The position numbers and the translations under genes were made by a program. A stretch of 64,000 nt of DNA from Bugula neritina. Taxonomy: Eukaryota > Bryozoa > Gymnolaemata > Cheilostomatida > Bugulidae. This document shows positions 1 to 12,165 of the stretch, in pieces (the stretch's first letter is position 1; every line of letters starts with the position of its first letter). The notes under the pieces are model-generated. The model was not told where the DNA came from. It worked only from the letters and a program-made list of their open reading frames with translations, and made no database searches. The stretch lies in NCBI GenBank assembly GCA_964035545.1, contig OZ037773.1, positions 9,215,751 through 9,279,750 of the forward strand, given 5' to 3'.

Positions 1-1690
1 TATAAATCATGGCTGACCTCAAAATGTCAAGCTGTTTTTTGTTGTGGGATTCAGAACTTCTATACATTAAATAGTAGAAGTAAAAGCATATTCAAAAGTT
101 AAAATGCTTGGCAAAGGCATGAATATAATATGTAGATAATTTCAAAATGATCTGGCAATACTCTGAGAAGCAAACATGTCTTTTTTATTTGACCTACTTT
201 AGGCACCTGCAAGTGTATATCTCATCACCTGTATATACCTCATTACCTGTGTACCTCATCACCTGTATATACCTCATTACCTGTATATACCTAATTACCT
301 GTATACCTCCTCACCTGTATATACCTCATCACCTGTATATACCTCATTACCTGTATATACCTAATTACCTGTATACCTCATCACCTGTATATACCTCATT
401 ACCTGTATATACCTAATTACCTGTATACCTCCTCACCTGTATATACCTCATTATCTGTATACCTCTTCAGCTGTATATCTCACCATCTGTGTACCTCATC
501 ACCTGCATATACCTCATTACCTGTATATACCTCATTACCTGTATAACTCATTACTTGATATACTAATCAATCATTACCTGTACATAAAAACCTAGTACTA
601 CTATACTTGTGTACCTAGAACACTATAAGTTTCATGCTCTGTATTATTTGTATGCATTTTTATATCATACCTATATTATACCTCATATATCACATGTAAA
701 CTCTGTTTCACCTTATTAAACCCTGCATGACTTTGTACATTATCTTGTCTGCCATCTGCAGTATGAAAGAAACTGCTGATTATATAGACACAAAATGAGG
801 ACAATAAGCATGCTGCTTTTCTACCACCTGATCACTGAACGTTAAATTATCAGTTAACATTTAACCATGCAGGTAGTCATTAAGCTATACTATAGCTGTA
901 AAATCAATGATCAGTAGGATATTATATATGGGGTAACTATAAGTTGGGCACCTCTGTATAGGGTTCATTTATTGTGTGCAGAATCTGTTCAGCTGAAAGA
1001 TATTTATTAGCATAAGAAGTGGCTATTTGAGAAACCTAAATAGTGAAAAATAATATAGGTATCTCTCGTTATATGCCATCTATTTGGAAATATATATGTG
1101 AAATTTAATATCATGTTAAATGGGCGAAATGATTCATCTATAAATAATATGAATTAGAGCTGGAACAAACTGTAAAGCTGTGTATATATATATATATATA
1201 TATTATAATAAAGCAACTGAACTAAAGTAAATGTAATAATAATGTAATAAATTTAATGTAATAAATTTAATGTAATAAATGTAATAAATTGATTAATCAT
1301 AAACCGCATATCTGCAGCATGAATCAAAGCTTATACCAGTTGTCATACCATAGACATGCTGGCATTTAGCTGACACTTTGAGTAAGTATAGACAACCTGA
1401 ATGCTATAGATTGCTAGTTAAGTATTGTACCGCTCTGACAGTTACTCAGTTACTATTAGTGTTCTTCTTATTTGCAACAAGAGCCAACCATCAACAAATT
1501 ATCATAATAATTTTACAAAGTCAAATAATTCAACTTAATTGCAAGTCAGTTTAACATATCTTTGTAAATAATGGTAATCGGATTAACAAATTCAGTGGGA
1601 TGTTGTAATAGCATTTTAAAATTTAATTTTAAAATTCAATATTTCAATTTTGTCAATATAAGGAAGCCAATATAATGATATGGTATTGTG
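1..1690 (-). repeat. Inverted copy of the right part of the peptide-cluster unit
   Basis: Read on the minus strand this stretch matches 10,505-11,665 and the corresponding part of the second unit (about 19,850-21,080). For example 1-150 is the reverse complement of about 11,500-11,665, and 1,440-1,490 that of about 10,690-10,740. It contains the minisatellite listed separately but no peptide exon. It shows that the cluster grew by inversion as well as tandem duplication. No gene was recognised in it. Confidence 0.8.
205..555. repeat. Minisatellite, about 18-bp units (CCTGTATATACCTCATTA type)
   Basis: About eighteen imperfect copies of a unit built from 'acctgtatatacctcatt' or its variants 'acctcatcacctgtatat'. 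The same unit in the opposite orientation is at about 20,840-20,995 and is missing at the equivalent place in unit 1 (near 11,400-11,490). The open frame across it is a by-product of the repeat and is not called as a gene. Confidence 0.9.
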
Positions 1691-1779
1691 GCAAATTTAT
1701 CTGACGAGTGCACATCGTTTTTGTGTACAAAACTACTAGTAATAAATGCCATTATATTAATCAAATCTCATTTTATTTC

Positions 1780-1783
<4 letters not shown>

Positions 1784-1858
<75 letters not shown>
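1784..1858. repeat. (AT)n microsatellite
   Basis: Perfect AT dinucleotide array that ends exactly where the broken 5' side of the first hammerhead motif begins, so the array has replaced that motif's 5' half. Confidence 0.95.
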
Positions 1859-1861
<3 letters not shown>

Positions 1862-1882
1862 GAAACAGCTGCTGTCCACAGA
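1859..1882 (+). ncRNA. Hammerhead ribozyme, 3' half only
   Basis: The sequence after the (AT)n array reads CCC (end of stem II), GAAA (1,862-1,865), stem III CAGC-T-GCTG (1,866-1,874), the cleavage triplet GTC (1,874-1,876), then CACAGA (1,877-1,882). CACAGA is the 3' strand of stem I and would pair perfectly with the TCTGTG found before CTGATGA in the copy at 41,414. CTGATGA and the 5' strands of stems I and II are missing, so this copy cannot cleave alone. It is nevertheless the expected left junction of a tandem retrozyme. Confidence 0.7.
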
Positions 1883-2147
1883 TTGAGATATTACGCTCTC
1901 ATTTAATGCTCAGCAATGACATTAAATGATTGAGCACTCTCACCATGGTCACAAACTCAAGCTGCTAGCATTTTGCAATGCTCGTGACTCCTAGGTGACC
2001 CCTAGAGTCACTTGAGCACTCTGGCTTAAGTTTACACACCTTTTAAATATGCTTTAGTAAAACTATAAGTTTTACTATTGCGAAGGTGTGGGCCATGGTA
2101 CTCTGTTCTGCGCTGATGAAGTGACAAATCCCGAAACAGCGGCTGTC
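1877..2147 (+). mobile_element. Retrozyme-like monomer bounded by hammerhead cleavage sites
   Basis: The 271 nt between the two predicted hammerhead cleavage points (after 1,876 and after 2,147) form one repeat monomer. It is rich in self-complementarity: CATTTAATG (1,900-1,908) pairs with CATTAAATG (1,920-1,928), and GTGACTC...CCTAG (from 1,984) folds back on CCTAG...GAGTCAC (to 2,011). It has no open reading frame of note. Known metazoan retrozymes are non-autonomous retroelements of a few hundred nt, in tandem copies, that release circular RNA through hammerheads and are thought to be moved by Penelope-like retroelements. Assignment to that class is inference from structure. The 3' part of a second copy is at 41,313-41,454. 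Confidence 0.65.
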
Positions 2148-2153
2148 TACAGA
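2101..2153 (+). ncRNA. Type I hammerhead ribozyme motif
   Basis: All core blocks are in the right order: CTGATGA (2,113-2,119), stem II with a CAAA loop (2,121-2,132), GAAA (2,133-2,136), a very short stem III CAGC-G-GCTG (2,137-2,145), and the cleavage triplet GTC (2,145-2,147). Stem I is TCTG (2,107-2,110) with CAGA (2,150-2,153), plus a G.U next to the core. Stem II here is GTGA/TCCC with one mismatch; the copy at 41,428 has a perfect GGGA/TCCC. A minimal stem III is typical of hammerheads in Penelope-like elements and metazoan retrozymes. Cleavage activity is not shown. Confidence 0.75.
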
Positions 2154-2155
2154 TT

Positions 2156-2158
<3 letters not shown>

Positions 2159-2242
<84 letters not shown>
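2159..2242. repeat. (AT)n microsatellite following the hammerhead
   Basis: AT array beginning directly after the stem I 3' strand of the hammerhead, followed by a palindrome around 2,251-2,280 (GCAGTTAT...ATAACTGC). A match to 2,270-2,340 in inverted orientation lies at about 12,050-12,120. Confidence 0.9.
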
Positions 2243-2245
<3 letters not shown>

Positions 2246-4511
2246 TATAATGCAGTTATATATATATATATATAACTGCATCATCGACAAGAATCTTATT
2301 GTCATTTATCATTATTTAGCTATATCTTGTTATAACAAAAAAAGCAGCGTATAACCAGAGTAGATCACAAAACAAAGCCTAAATGTATCTAATGTAATAC
2401 CTGAAATTAAGGATTGTTCTAGAAAAAAGCTCAGAGTTATCTGTCCTTTAGATTGTTTATAATAAAAAGAAAATCACTAGATAAACTACAGGAGTACATA
2501 ACTCTGAGTGATTGGACAGCTGCAGCTTATGAATAATGCACAAGAAAAATGAGAGCACCATAAAATAAATATACTAATATACTAGTTTACCAGTGAAGCT
2601 CTCACCATGATGGTTTGTTGGTAGAATAATTCAGTGAAATAAAAAACATAAAAATTAAGACCTGCAATAAATAAACTCAGCTTTGGAATGTAAAACAAAC
2701 AACTACAATTCCCAGTTCAGCAAAAATATCATTATTTTACATGCAAATTATAAGTATACTATTTTAGAATAGTTATAATCACTCAAACTTTAATGTTGGT
2801 CTACCGATGTTTAAACAATATATTACACTAGCAATATAAGGCAGTAAAACATATGGTAATTTGCTACAATTAAAAAAATAAATTAAGCTAAACTTGATAT
2901 GGGCATTCAATTTAAAGTAGTTAGGTTATTGTTTTAAATTTTTTATACTCAAAACATTGTTTTTATGTGCTTCAACATCAAAATTTAGTTTTATTCAATT
3001 TTCCGCTAAACTTCTTTGACTTACTTCGTTCTTATTAGTATTAGATTATTTTCCTTTGAACAGCCGATGTTTCAAGTTTTAGATATATTAGATGAAGGTT
3101 TTCCTGTTGTGCTGGCACCACTATACATTCTTCAGTAGTTTACATGAAAGGTCTATATTATTCTTAAGATAGTTTGTTAATCTTTCATCAAGCCATTGGG
3201 AAGGGTTATATGGTGCCTAGATTTTAGAATGCATCAACTCATGTGACTCAGTCACTCCAGTATATCAGTTCAGCTATATCAACACATCTGTTTTATTAAC
3301 AGCCTATAGTTTCACGTTATGTTGATTGAAGTAGTATGTATTAGCTTCTCACCTATAGTATCCATGTAATTTTTATCCAAGAACTTGCTAAAATTTCACT
3401 TTGATGTAGTTTTTCAAACCGTATATAATTGGATAAATAATATTACTAAAAATATTTGTTATCTTTCACAATTTTTTGCGAATTCATTTGTCTTTTAAAC
3501 AGCAATTGAGAGAAGACAACTGTCAAGCATCACCATGCATAAAATGATATTCTAACACAGTTTGGCATGTAATGTTTATTTGTCAAGTTGAATGCGTCCT
3601 TATAATTGTGAGACTTCAAACAGTTTGCAGTTTGCTTTGTTTTGATCTGATGCACAATCTCTATTTACATATTTTGTTCATTAGCAAATACCAAAATTAA
3701 TATAAGAATTATCATACCATATCGTTAAAATAAAGAATGTATAGATGCAATGCTTATAACAAAATAATTTGTGATCCCATATACTGCATGATAGAGTAAA
3801 ACGTACAGTTGTCATGTGCAACTCTTGCTGCACATTAAATGCTGCTAAAAAGTTGTGAGCATATAAATACATTTTCATACATTTATTATTTGAAATTGTG
3901 AAAAGAACTAAACAAAGTTTTATATAGTGGCACTGTTTTTCCTTGTAAAACATCCAATTCTAAAAACAGTATTTAGGACAATTTTAGTAGCTACTTCACT
4001 GGTTAAGTTAAAACAGCTTACAGTCATGGAATTATCTATTTATAGTTACAGTTGAACAATTTTGCACACGAAATCCGGGTTCTAGGGGTGCCAATTATGA
4101 TATTATATAAGAAGTTATGCTTCAAATATTTATTATAGACTTGTACATCGTCATATAAGATAAGGCATTAGTAGAAAGCTGAGTCAATACAAAAAGGGAA
4201 ACCTCGAAAGCTGGTAAGATTGCCATATTTCATGTCAAAACAAAGATTTTAATGTGGTGTATTTATGCGCATCATTGCTTTTAACTCTGATAAAGTAAAA
4301 GGTTTCAACAGTAAAATGAGTGACTGTCACAGAAAAGTTGAGAACTAACTACATTTTACATCTAAACCACAAGCACTGAATATAATACAATTTAGACATC
4401 ATATGTGAAAGTTATAGACATTACTGTTTGTTAGGGCGTGTTACTGTATTGTTTGCTATATATAATATAGTTTATATATGCATTAATAATAAAGTATTTA
4501 TTTTTTTTTAG
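2243..4511. other. Spacer upstream of peptide gene A1
   Basis: No coding exon recognised. From about 2,640 it is the start of the 9.3-kb unit and aligns with 12,165-13,945. The upstream promoter and any non-coding first exon of gene A1 probably lie here, because the ATG-containing exon starts at a splice acceptor (TTTTAG ending at 4,511). Confidence 0.6.
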
Positions 4512-5371
4512 CAAAATCAAACCGAAAGTATGAAGTTCCTTTCTGTAACCTTTCTAATGCTTGTCATGGCACTTTTCTCTATGAACATGTTAGGTAAGTA
4601 ACTGATTTTTACTATAGAAGACACTCTTTTTGACTATCTTGACTATCTATAATATCAAAATGTTATTTTCATTGAAGGCCATTTTATTATGAATATATAA
4701 GAAAAGTATATATTTTTTGTCCACGCTTTTCTCATTTTGTAAGAAAATGAAATCAACAGAAAATTAGAAGCACAAGTCACTGTTTACTACGTATTTACTA
4801 TAAACTATGATGAATTCAAATGAAACTTTATAGTTTTGAAAAATTGGCTTCATCTTTTCAACTGCATGTTGACTTGCACAGTTTAAGTTATTTTGACTGT
4901 ATCAATGTTTATATATGTTACAAGACCATTGAAGGCAACAATGTTTTATAAACACAATCCTTGAGTATTATGGGGTATTCCATTATGATGATAACACACA
5001 CTTATATACTAATAATATTTGTGGTGTTGACATTCCCAGTAGCCCCTGTGGTATATATCGTATTGGTTAGCACAGCTGTAGTTAAGTCTGTTAAGCTTGG
5101 TTCTCGGTTGGTCAGTTATTCTATATACAATATTATTCATTGCATCATATTTTAACATTCAATTACAGGAACTAGTTTCGGATTGACTTTAAAGAGACTG
5201 ACAAAGAGAGAACTAGGACCACCTAATCATAGGCTCCAAATGAGACTGACAAAGAGAGAACTAAGGCCACCTAGTCATGGGCTCCAGATGAGACTGACAA
5301 AGAGAGAACTAAGGCCACCCATCTCCGGACTCCAGAAGCTTCTGGGAGGTCTCAGAAGAGGCTTTCAATAA
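4512..5371 (+). CDS. Peptide gene A1: secreted multi-copy peptide precursor
   Basis: Two coding exons. Exon 4,512-4,593 has its ATG at 4,530 and encodes a signal peptide (starts MKFLSVTFLMLV, ends MNML) and stops at a phase-1 donor G|GTAAG. Exon 5,169-5,371 follows an ATTACAG acceptor and ends at TAA. The precursor is 88 residues. After the signal come three 16-residue repeats of the form RLTKRELxPPxxxLQM, each beginning with a Lys-Arg site (K34R35, K50R51, K66R67), then KLLGGL, Arg-Arg and a terminal GFQ. Processing at these sites would give two or three similar peptides starting ELGPP or ELRPP. Such tandem-repeat precursors are typical of neuropeptides and some antimicrobial peptides; which applies is unknown. 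AATAAA overlaps the stop codon. Confidence 0.8.
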
Positions 5372-7521
5372 ACTCTTCCAGAAATAAGAAAACTCTCCTT
5401 TATATTTCATAATATTTATAAAGTTTTACTAGTGTAGACCTAAATCATTCATTTTATTTGTATTTTTTTTTCATTTGTGAAGATAATGAATTCAGAGGAT
5501 TATTTCAGAAAACTAAATATTCCAAACTCTACTTAGCTCAATGATCAAAGTTTTTATTGCAATAACTTTCAATAGTTATTTTGAACTTTGCATGATTTAT
5601 GCAATTAGCTGATTTTTAAGCTAATTCAATTTTTTTTCAAATAATTCATATTGCAGAAGAGATTCTGGTTTTGACAATGCATTCAAGCCTCTTGTACATA
5701 AAAAATGGAACAATTGTGGTTTGAATGATAATAACTATAAGAATATACTGCACGGAGTTATAGGCAATTTCAAACTATAATAAGTTGGAAAACCACACCA
5801 TATGTTACGTGGGGCTTGACTTGGCATAACCAAAAATTTACATGGCACATAATTTACCTAATGTTTTACCTGGTTTAGGCATGTTAATGTGTAGGATATA
5901 AACAACTTGGCATTTGAAGTGAGTTATAACATATAGTTCTTTTTGGCCACATATATAGTTCATCAAACTGATAAAAGTAACATTGAGCTGGCATTAAACT
6001 CTTATAAGTTGTGGTTCTTAGTTTGACTAAGCCTTCTCGTTCTCCTTGGAAGTTATGAGCTCAGTACAACTCATAGCCTTAGGTTAGTATAATACTTGTT
6101 CAGTGTTGAGCTTTTGGTTTCTGAAAGAAAATTCATGCACTTTAACTAATTGGAGTTGTAAAGCTATGTCACAATTATATTACTTTACTTACAATTGATG
6201 ACCATGCAGTCTTGCTAGGAATTAGTAATTTATGGCAGGAAATAAATTAGATGTTGCAGCTGAAGCACTAGCATAAATATATAAATAAATAAAAATACAA
6301 TTGATTTAATTCAAATGATACCATAATTAAGAATGGGCTGGAATGGTATACTGACATGCAGCGAATTCAATCTATAAACCAACTGTGAAAGCGTCAACAT
6401 AATAGTTTGCTTGCATATGCCCAGCGTAGCCTATCGGGTATGATTTGGCATAAGTTTGATTTATGTTGCAGATTATAAGCAGTTTACGGTTGAACTTTGT
6501 ATATTTCCATTTAGGTTTAAAGATATCATTATCATATGTATATGTAGTAATTATGCTCGAAACTTTGAAGTCCTGCATATATTAATTCAGTTTAGTTTTG
6601 ATTATTATACACTTCTGCTGGTGTTTCTACTACAGACTCTGCCTTGGTTTCGTCCATATTAAAAGCTGAATGGCAATTCTCGCTTTAATCAAATAGCAAA
6701 CTTTGAGTTGCTGCTAACTAAATAAGACTATCATGGAAAAGTTTACGTTGTTTCTTTCTTCTTGAAATTGAAGAATATAACTTTTATGTTTTAAGCAATC
6801 AGTGTTTACAACACCGTATTATAGTTATTCATATAGCATAGCTATGACGAAATGCTTGAGTTAAATTTGAAGTTATAATAACTAAACCAGAATCAGGTTT
6901 CAACTTTTTAGACTTGAAATATGACTCTTGTGTTTCATATAAAATATAAAAGTAGGAAATTCTATGTATGATTTAGCTTCTAGCAGTTGCTTGAATAAAA
7001 AAATTAGACCCAAGTTGAATGGGCTCATTGAGCAAGAGTGGTTTGGAGTTGGCTGTTCGTTACAGTTGAATTACTTTTCAAAATACTCCAGTAACAGGAT
7101 AAATAGATGTATGCAATGTATAAAGTTACTAGCATAGCATAATTGTTATAGTTGGTTGCAGGAAACAGTCTTCGGAGGAGGTGCAGTGCTTTTGAGAGAA
7201 TAATTTTCAAATTTGGTAAACTTGTTGTGATCAATCTAACTAAATCTATTGCAAAATGATACACTATTACGTACTTTAACACATATATCTTTCTATATAC
7301 AATTACTTTAGATATTAAGACGTATTAGACTAATTTACTTTGATGTTTCACTTCAACTGTAAATATATAAATATATATTGGCAAATAACAAAAAAAAAAC
7401 ATTTTTACCTAATTATAAGGAACATTTTATATAATAGAAGTATTGTATGTAATTAGGAAATAATACAAATCTTCACAAAATATTTCTTTAATTATGTGTT
7501 ACATATATTTCTTTTCTTTAG
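5372..7521. other. Spacer between genes A1 and B1
   Basis: No exon recognised. Nearly identical to 14,653-16,802 in unit 2. The short frames in it are not supported by splice sites or protein-like composition. The non-coding leader of gene B1 may be here, because the B1 signal exon begins at an acceptor (TTTAG ending at 7,521). Confidence 0.55.
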
Positions 7522-8273
7522 CAAAATCAAACCCTGAGTTATGAAGTTCCTTCAGTTCTTTCTGATGCTGTTGGTTGTACTTTTATCTATGAACATTTTG
7601 GGTAAGTTTCTCACTTTTACCTACTTTTACTCTGCACTCTCTCTCTGCCTATAGTATAAGTCATGTGTCAGCCACTTGCTTGTTTTACTTGTAAAGAAAT
7701 TAAATAGCTTGTTTAAGCGTTCGCTTTGTGAACACGAAGTCGTGGGTTCGAGCCCGGACAAAGGCCATTGGTGATGTTAGGAAGAGCATCCAGTCATAAT
7801 TGCTCCTGTGCCTCATTTGAACAAGTCCTTAGCCTGTTCTATCAAAAACCCTTTCCATCAGGGTTTCTCACAGGGATACAACTTTTATAGCAAAGAACTA
7901 ATTATATAGTAACTTTGTATACATTGTAGCAAGTTTGGTGACTTATATTATGTATTTCTTACAAAGTATTGCTTATAATTACTAGCATTCAGTTAAGAAT
8001 ATAGAATAATTGTTTATACGAAGTCACTGTCAGCTATGGCTTCTAAACTGTCGCTCATATATAAGACTTGCTTACCTTAACTCCTTCTTATAACAAAAAT
8101 GTTGATACTTTAAAGCAATCAGTTACAGCTGTGATATAATTAATTTCACTGTAAGTATTGGCTATAGCATGATATTTGGTTTGGTTTTTTTAGGAACCAC
8201 TTTTGGGTTGAAAGAAAGACAGTTGAAAAGAATTAAAAGAGGTCGGCCTGCAGGTGGATATGGATTCCAATAA
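7522..8273 (+). CDS. Peptide gene B1: small secreted peptide precursor
   Basis: Signal exon 7,522-7,601 (ATG at 7,541; MKFLQFFLMLLVVLLSMNIL) ends at a phase-1 donor G|GTAAG; exon 2 is 8,194-8,273 after TTTTTTAG, ending TAA. The precursor is 46 residues: signal 1-20, a short basic propeptide (GTTFGLKERQL), two dibasic sites (K32R33 and K35R36), and a predicted mature peptide GRPAGGYGFQ. The 5' leader GCAAAATCAAACC before the ATG is shared with gene A1, and the start of exon 2 (G-T-S/T-F-G-L) is shared too, so A and B are paralogues with divergent mature ends. The intron holds a SINE. A likely AATAAA poly(A) signal is at about 8,435. Function unknown. Confidence 0.8.
7711..7877 (+). mobile_element. 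tRNA-derived SINE in the gene B1 intron
   Basis: Contains a consensus RNA polymerase III B box, GGTTCGAGCCC (7,745-7,755), in a tRNA-like head, then a body 'gatgttaggaagagcatcc' and a tail ending CTCACAGGGAT. The same body and tail recur inverted at 63,840-63,985, and a more diverged copy is at about 57,780-57,925. The matching intron in unit 2 (near 16,985) lacks the insert, giving an empty site. The head looks 5' truncated, and I see no clear target-site duplication. Confidence 0.8.
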
Positions 8274-10154
<1,881 letters not shown>

Positions 10155-10231
10155 TTTTAAAAAGCAGTTTGGGATTGAGCTCAAAAAGTTTGAAGAGAGT
10201 TAAAAGAGGCGTTCCAACTCCAGGCGGTTGA
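10155..10231 (+). pseudogene. Exon C1: peptide exon related to gene B, probably a relic
   Basis: Encodes SSLGLSSKSLKRVKR followed by GVPTPGG and TGA (10,229-10,231). This parallels gene B exon 2 (FGLKERQLKRIKR then GRPAGGYGFQ). Two bases of evidence suggest decay. First, the next codons after the TGA are TTT CAA TAA, i.e. the Phe-Gln-stop that ends genes A and B, so the TGA removes the conserved FQ end. Second, the nearest acceptor (CTTTAG at 10,152) gives phase 0, which does not fit the phase-1 donors of this family, and no signal exon was found nearby. Unit 2 shares both features (C2), so they predate the duplication. It could still be a functional variant with a shorter end. Confidence 0.5.
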
Positions 10232-10504
10232 TTTCAATAAGCTGTTCTAGCAATGACTAAACACTTTCCTTATATTTTCTTCTATATCATGAATTGCAAA
10301 TCTATAATGTAATACGTTAATCTATAATATGATTACATATGAAAGAAAATGAGAGCAACTGTTTTACTGGTCGCATATTCAATTCCGAAAATTGTCTTGC
10401 ATGTCTACTATATATACATCTAGTTTAGATGGAAAGGTTAAAATAAACTATATTTTTTCAATATACTGTTTTATTTTTATATTATGCATATTATAATAAA
10501 AGAT

Positions 10505-11940
10505 TGTTATATACTGGCTTCCTATTGACAAAATTAAAATATTGAATTTTGAAGCTTAATTTCAAAATGCTATTAAAATACATTACTGAATTTGTTAATT
10601 CGATTCCATTACCATTATTTACAAAGGTATGTTAAACTGACTTGCAATTAAGTTGAATTATTTGAGTTTGTAAAAATATCTGGCAGTTTATCAAGTGTGA
10701 GATGGTTGGCTCTTGCTGCAAATAAAAAGAACATTAATAATAGCTGAGCAACTGCAAGAATCGTACAAAACTAATAAACTAGCAATCTACAGCCTTCAGG
10801 TTGTCTATACTTACTGAAAGTGTCAACTGAATGCCAGCATGTCTATATGGTATGACAACTGGTATAAGCTTTGATTTATGCTGCGGGTATAATGCGATTT
10901 ATGATCAATCAATTTATTACATTTTACTTTGGCTTAGTTGCTTTAATATACTATATATATACACAGCTTGACAGTTTGTTCCAGCTCTAATTCATAACAT
11001 TTATAGATGAATCATTTCGCCCACCTATAACATGATATTAGATTTCACGTATATATTCCAAGTAGATGGCATATAACAAGATATACCTATATATTATTTT
11101 TCAATATTTAGGTTTCTCAAATAACCACTTTTTATGCCAATAAATATCTTCCAGTTGAATAGATTTGGTATGCAATAAATGTGCTCTATATATACAAAGG
11201 TGCCCAACTTAGTTACCCAATTATATAATATCCACACTACTTATTGATTTTACAACTATAGTAGCTTAATGACTACCTGGTTGAATGTTACTTGATGATT
11301 CAATATTCAGTGATCAGGTGGTGGAAAAACAGCATGCTTATTATCCTCAGTTTGTGTCTATATAATCAGCAGTTTCTTTCATACTGCAGATGGCAGACAA
11401 GATAATGTACAACGTCATGCAGGATGCATACAGATAAAACAGAGTATGAAATGTATAGTACTCTAGGTACACAAGTACAATAGTACTAGGTAATGGTTTA
11501 CAGGTCATTTTGAAATTATCTACATATATGCATGCCTTTGCTAAGCATTTTAACTTTTGAATATGCTTTTACTTTACTATCTAATGTATAGAAGTTGTGA
11601 ATTCCGCAACAAAAACAGCTTGAAATTTTGAAGTCAGCCATGATTTATAGTAATAAATATATAATATTTATCCTACATTTCAAACATTAATCATTATTTA
11701 TAGTCTTAAATAAGTGATGGTTGCCTGCTAAACCTTGTTATACCTCATTTACTAATTAAAGTAAGCTGTATGCTATAGGAAGGAACCTTAACTTAACTAT
11801 GCTATATGAATTTAAAGGGTCAACTATGACTTATATAAACTTAAATATGTCTAGTCTTATTTTCAGAAACATTGCATGCATTTTAATATAAACTACAGAT
11901 ATCTATAATATTCTATTGCTCAAACTAAAATATAAATTTG

Positions 11941-11996
<56 letters not shown>

Positions 11997-12000
11997 CAAA

Positions 12001-12043
<43 letters not shown>

Positions 12044-12165
12044 CTGCTCTTTTTGTTATAACAAGTTATAGCTAAATAATGATAAATGACAATAAGATTC
12101 TTGTCGATGATGCAGTTAAATATATATATATATATTTATATAATATATATATATAATATATAGCA
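10505..12165. other. Right part of unit 1 and junction to unit 2
   Basis: No gene. 10,505-11,665 is the source or partner of the inverted copy at 1-1,690. It is followed by (AT)n arrays at about 11,943-12,041 with a palindromic ATTTGTTAT...ATAACAAAT core, and by a block at 12,050-12,120 that is the reverse complement of about 2,270-2,345. Unit 2 begins at about 12,165. Confidence 0.65.

Noticed and set aside
205-555. Possible CRISPR-like array of regularly spaced short repeats
   Set aside because: Units are contiguous and imperfect with no unique spacers; this is a eukaryotic minisatellite.
3681-3953. 90-codon minus-strand ORF
   Set aside because: Lies in the A1 upstream spacer; the unit 2 copy is disrupted by frameshifts and stops, and there is no family resemblance.
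7025-7282. 85-codon minus-strand ORF, conserved at 16,306-16,563
   Set aside because: Conservation follows from the whole-unit duplication; changes are not biased to synonymous sites and there is no start context or splice support.
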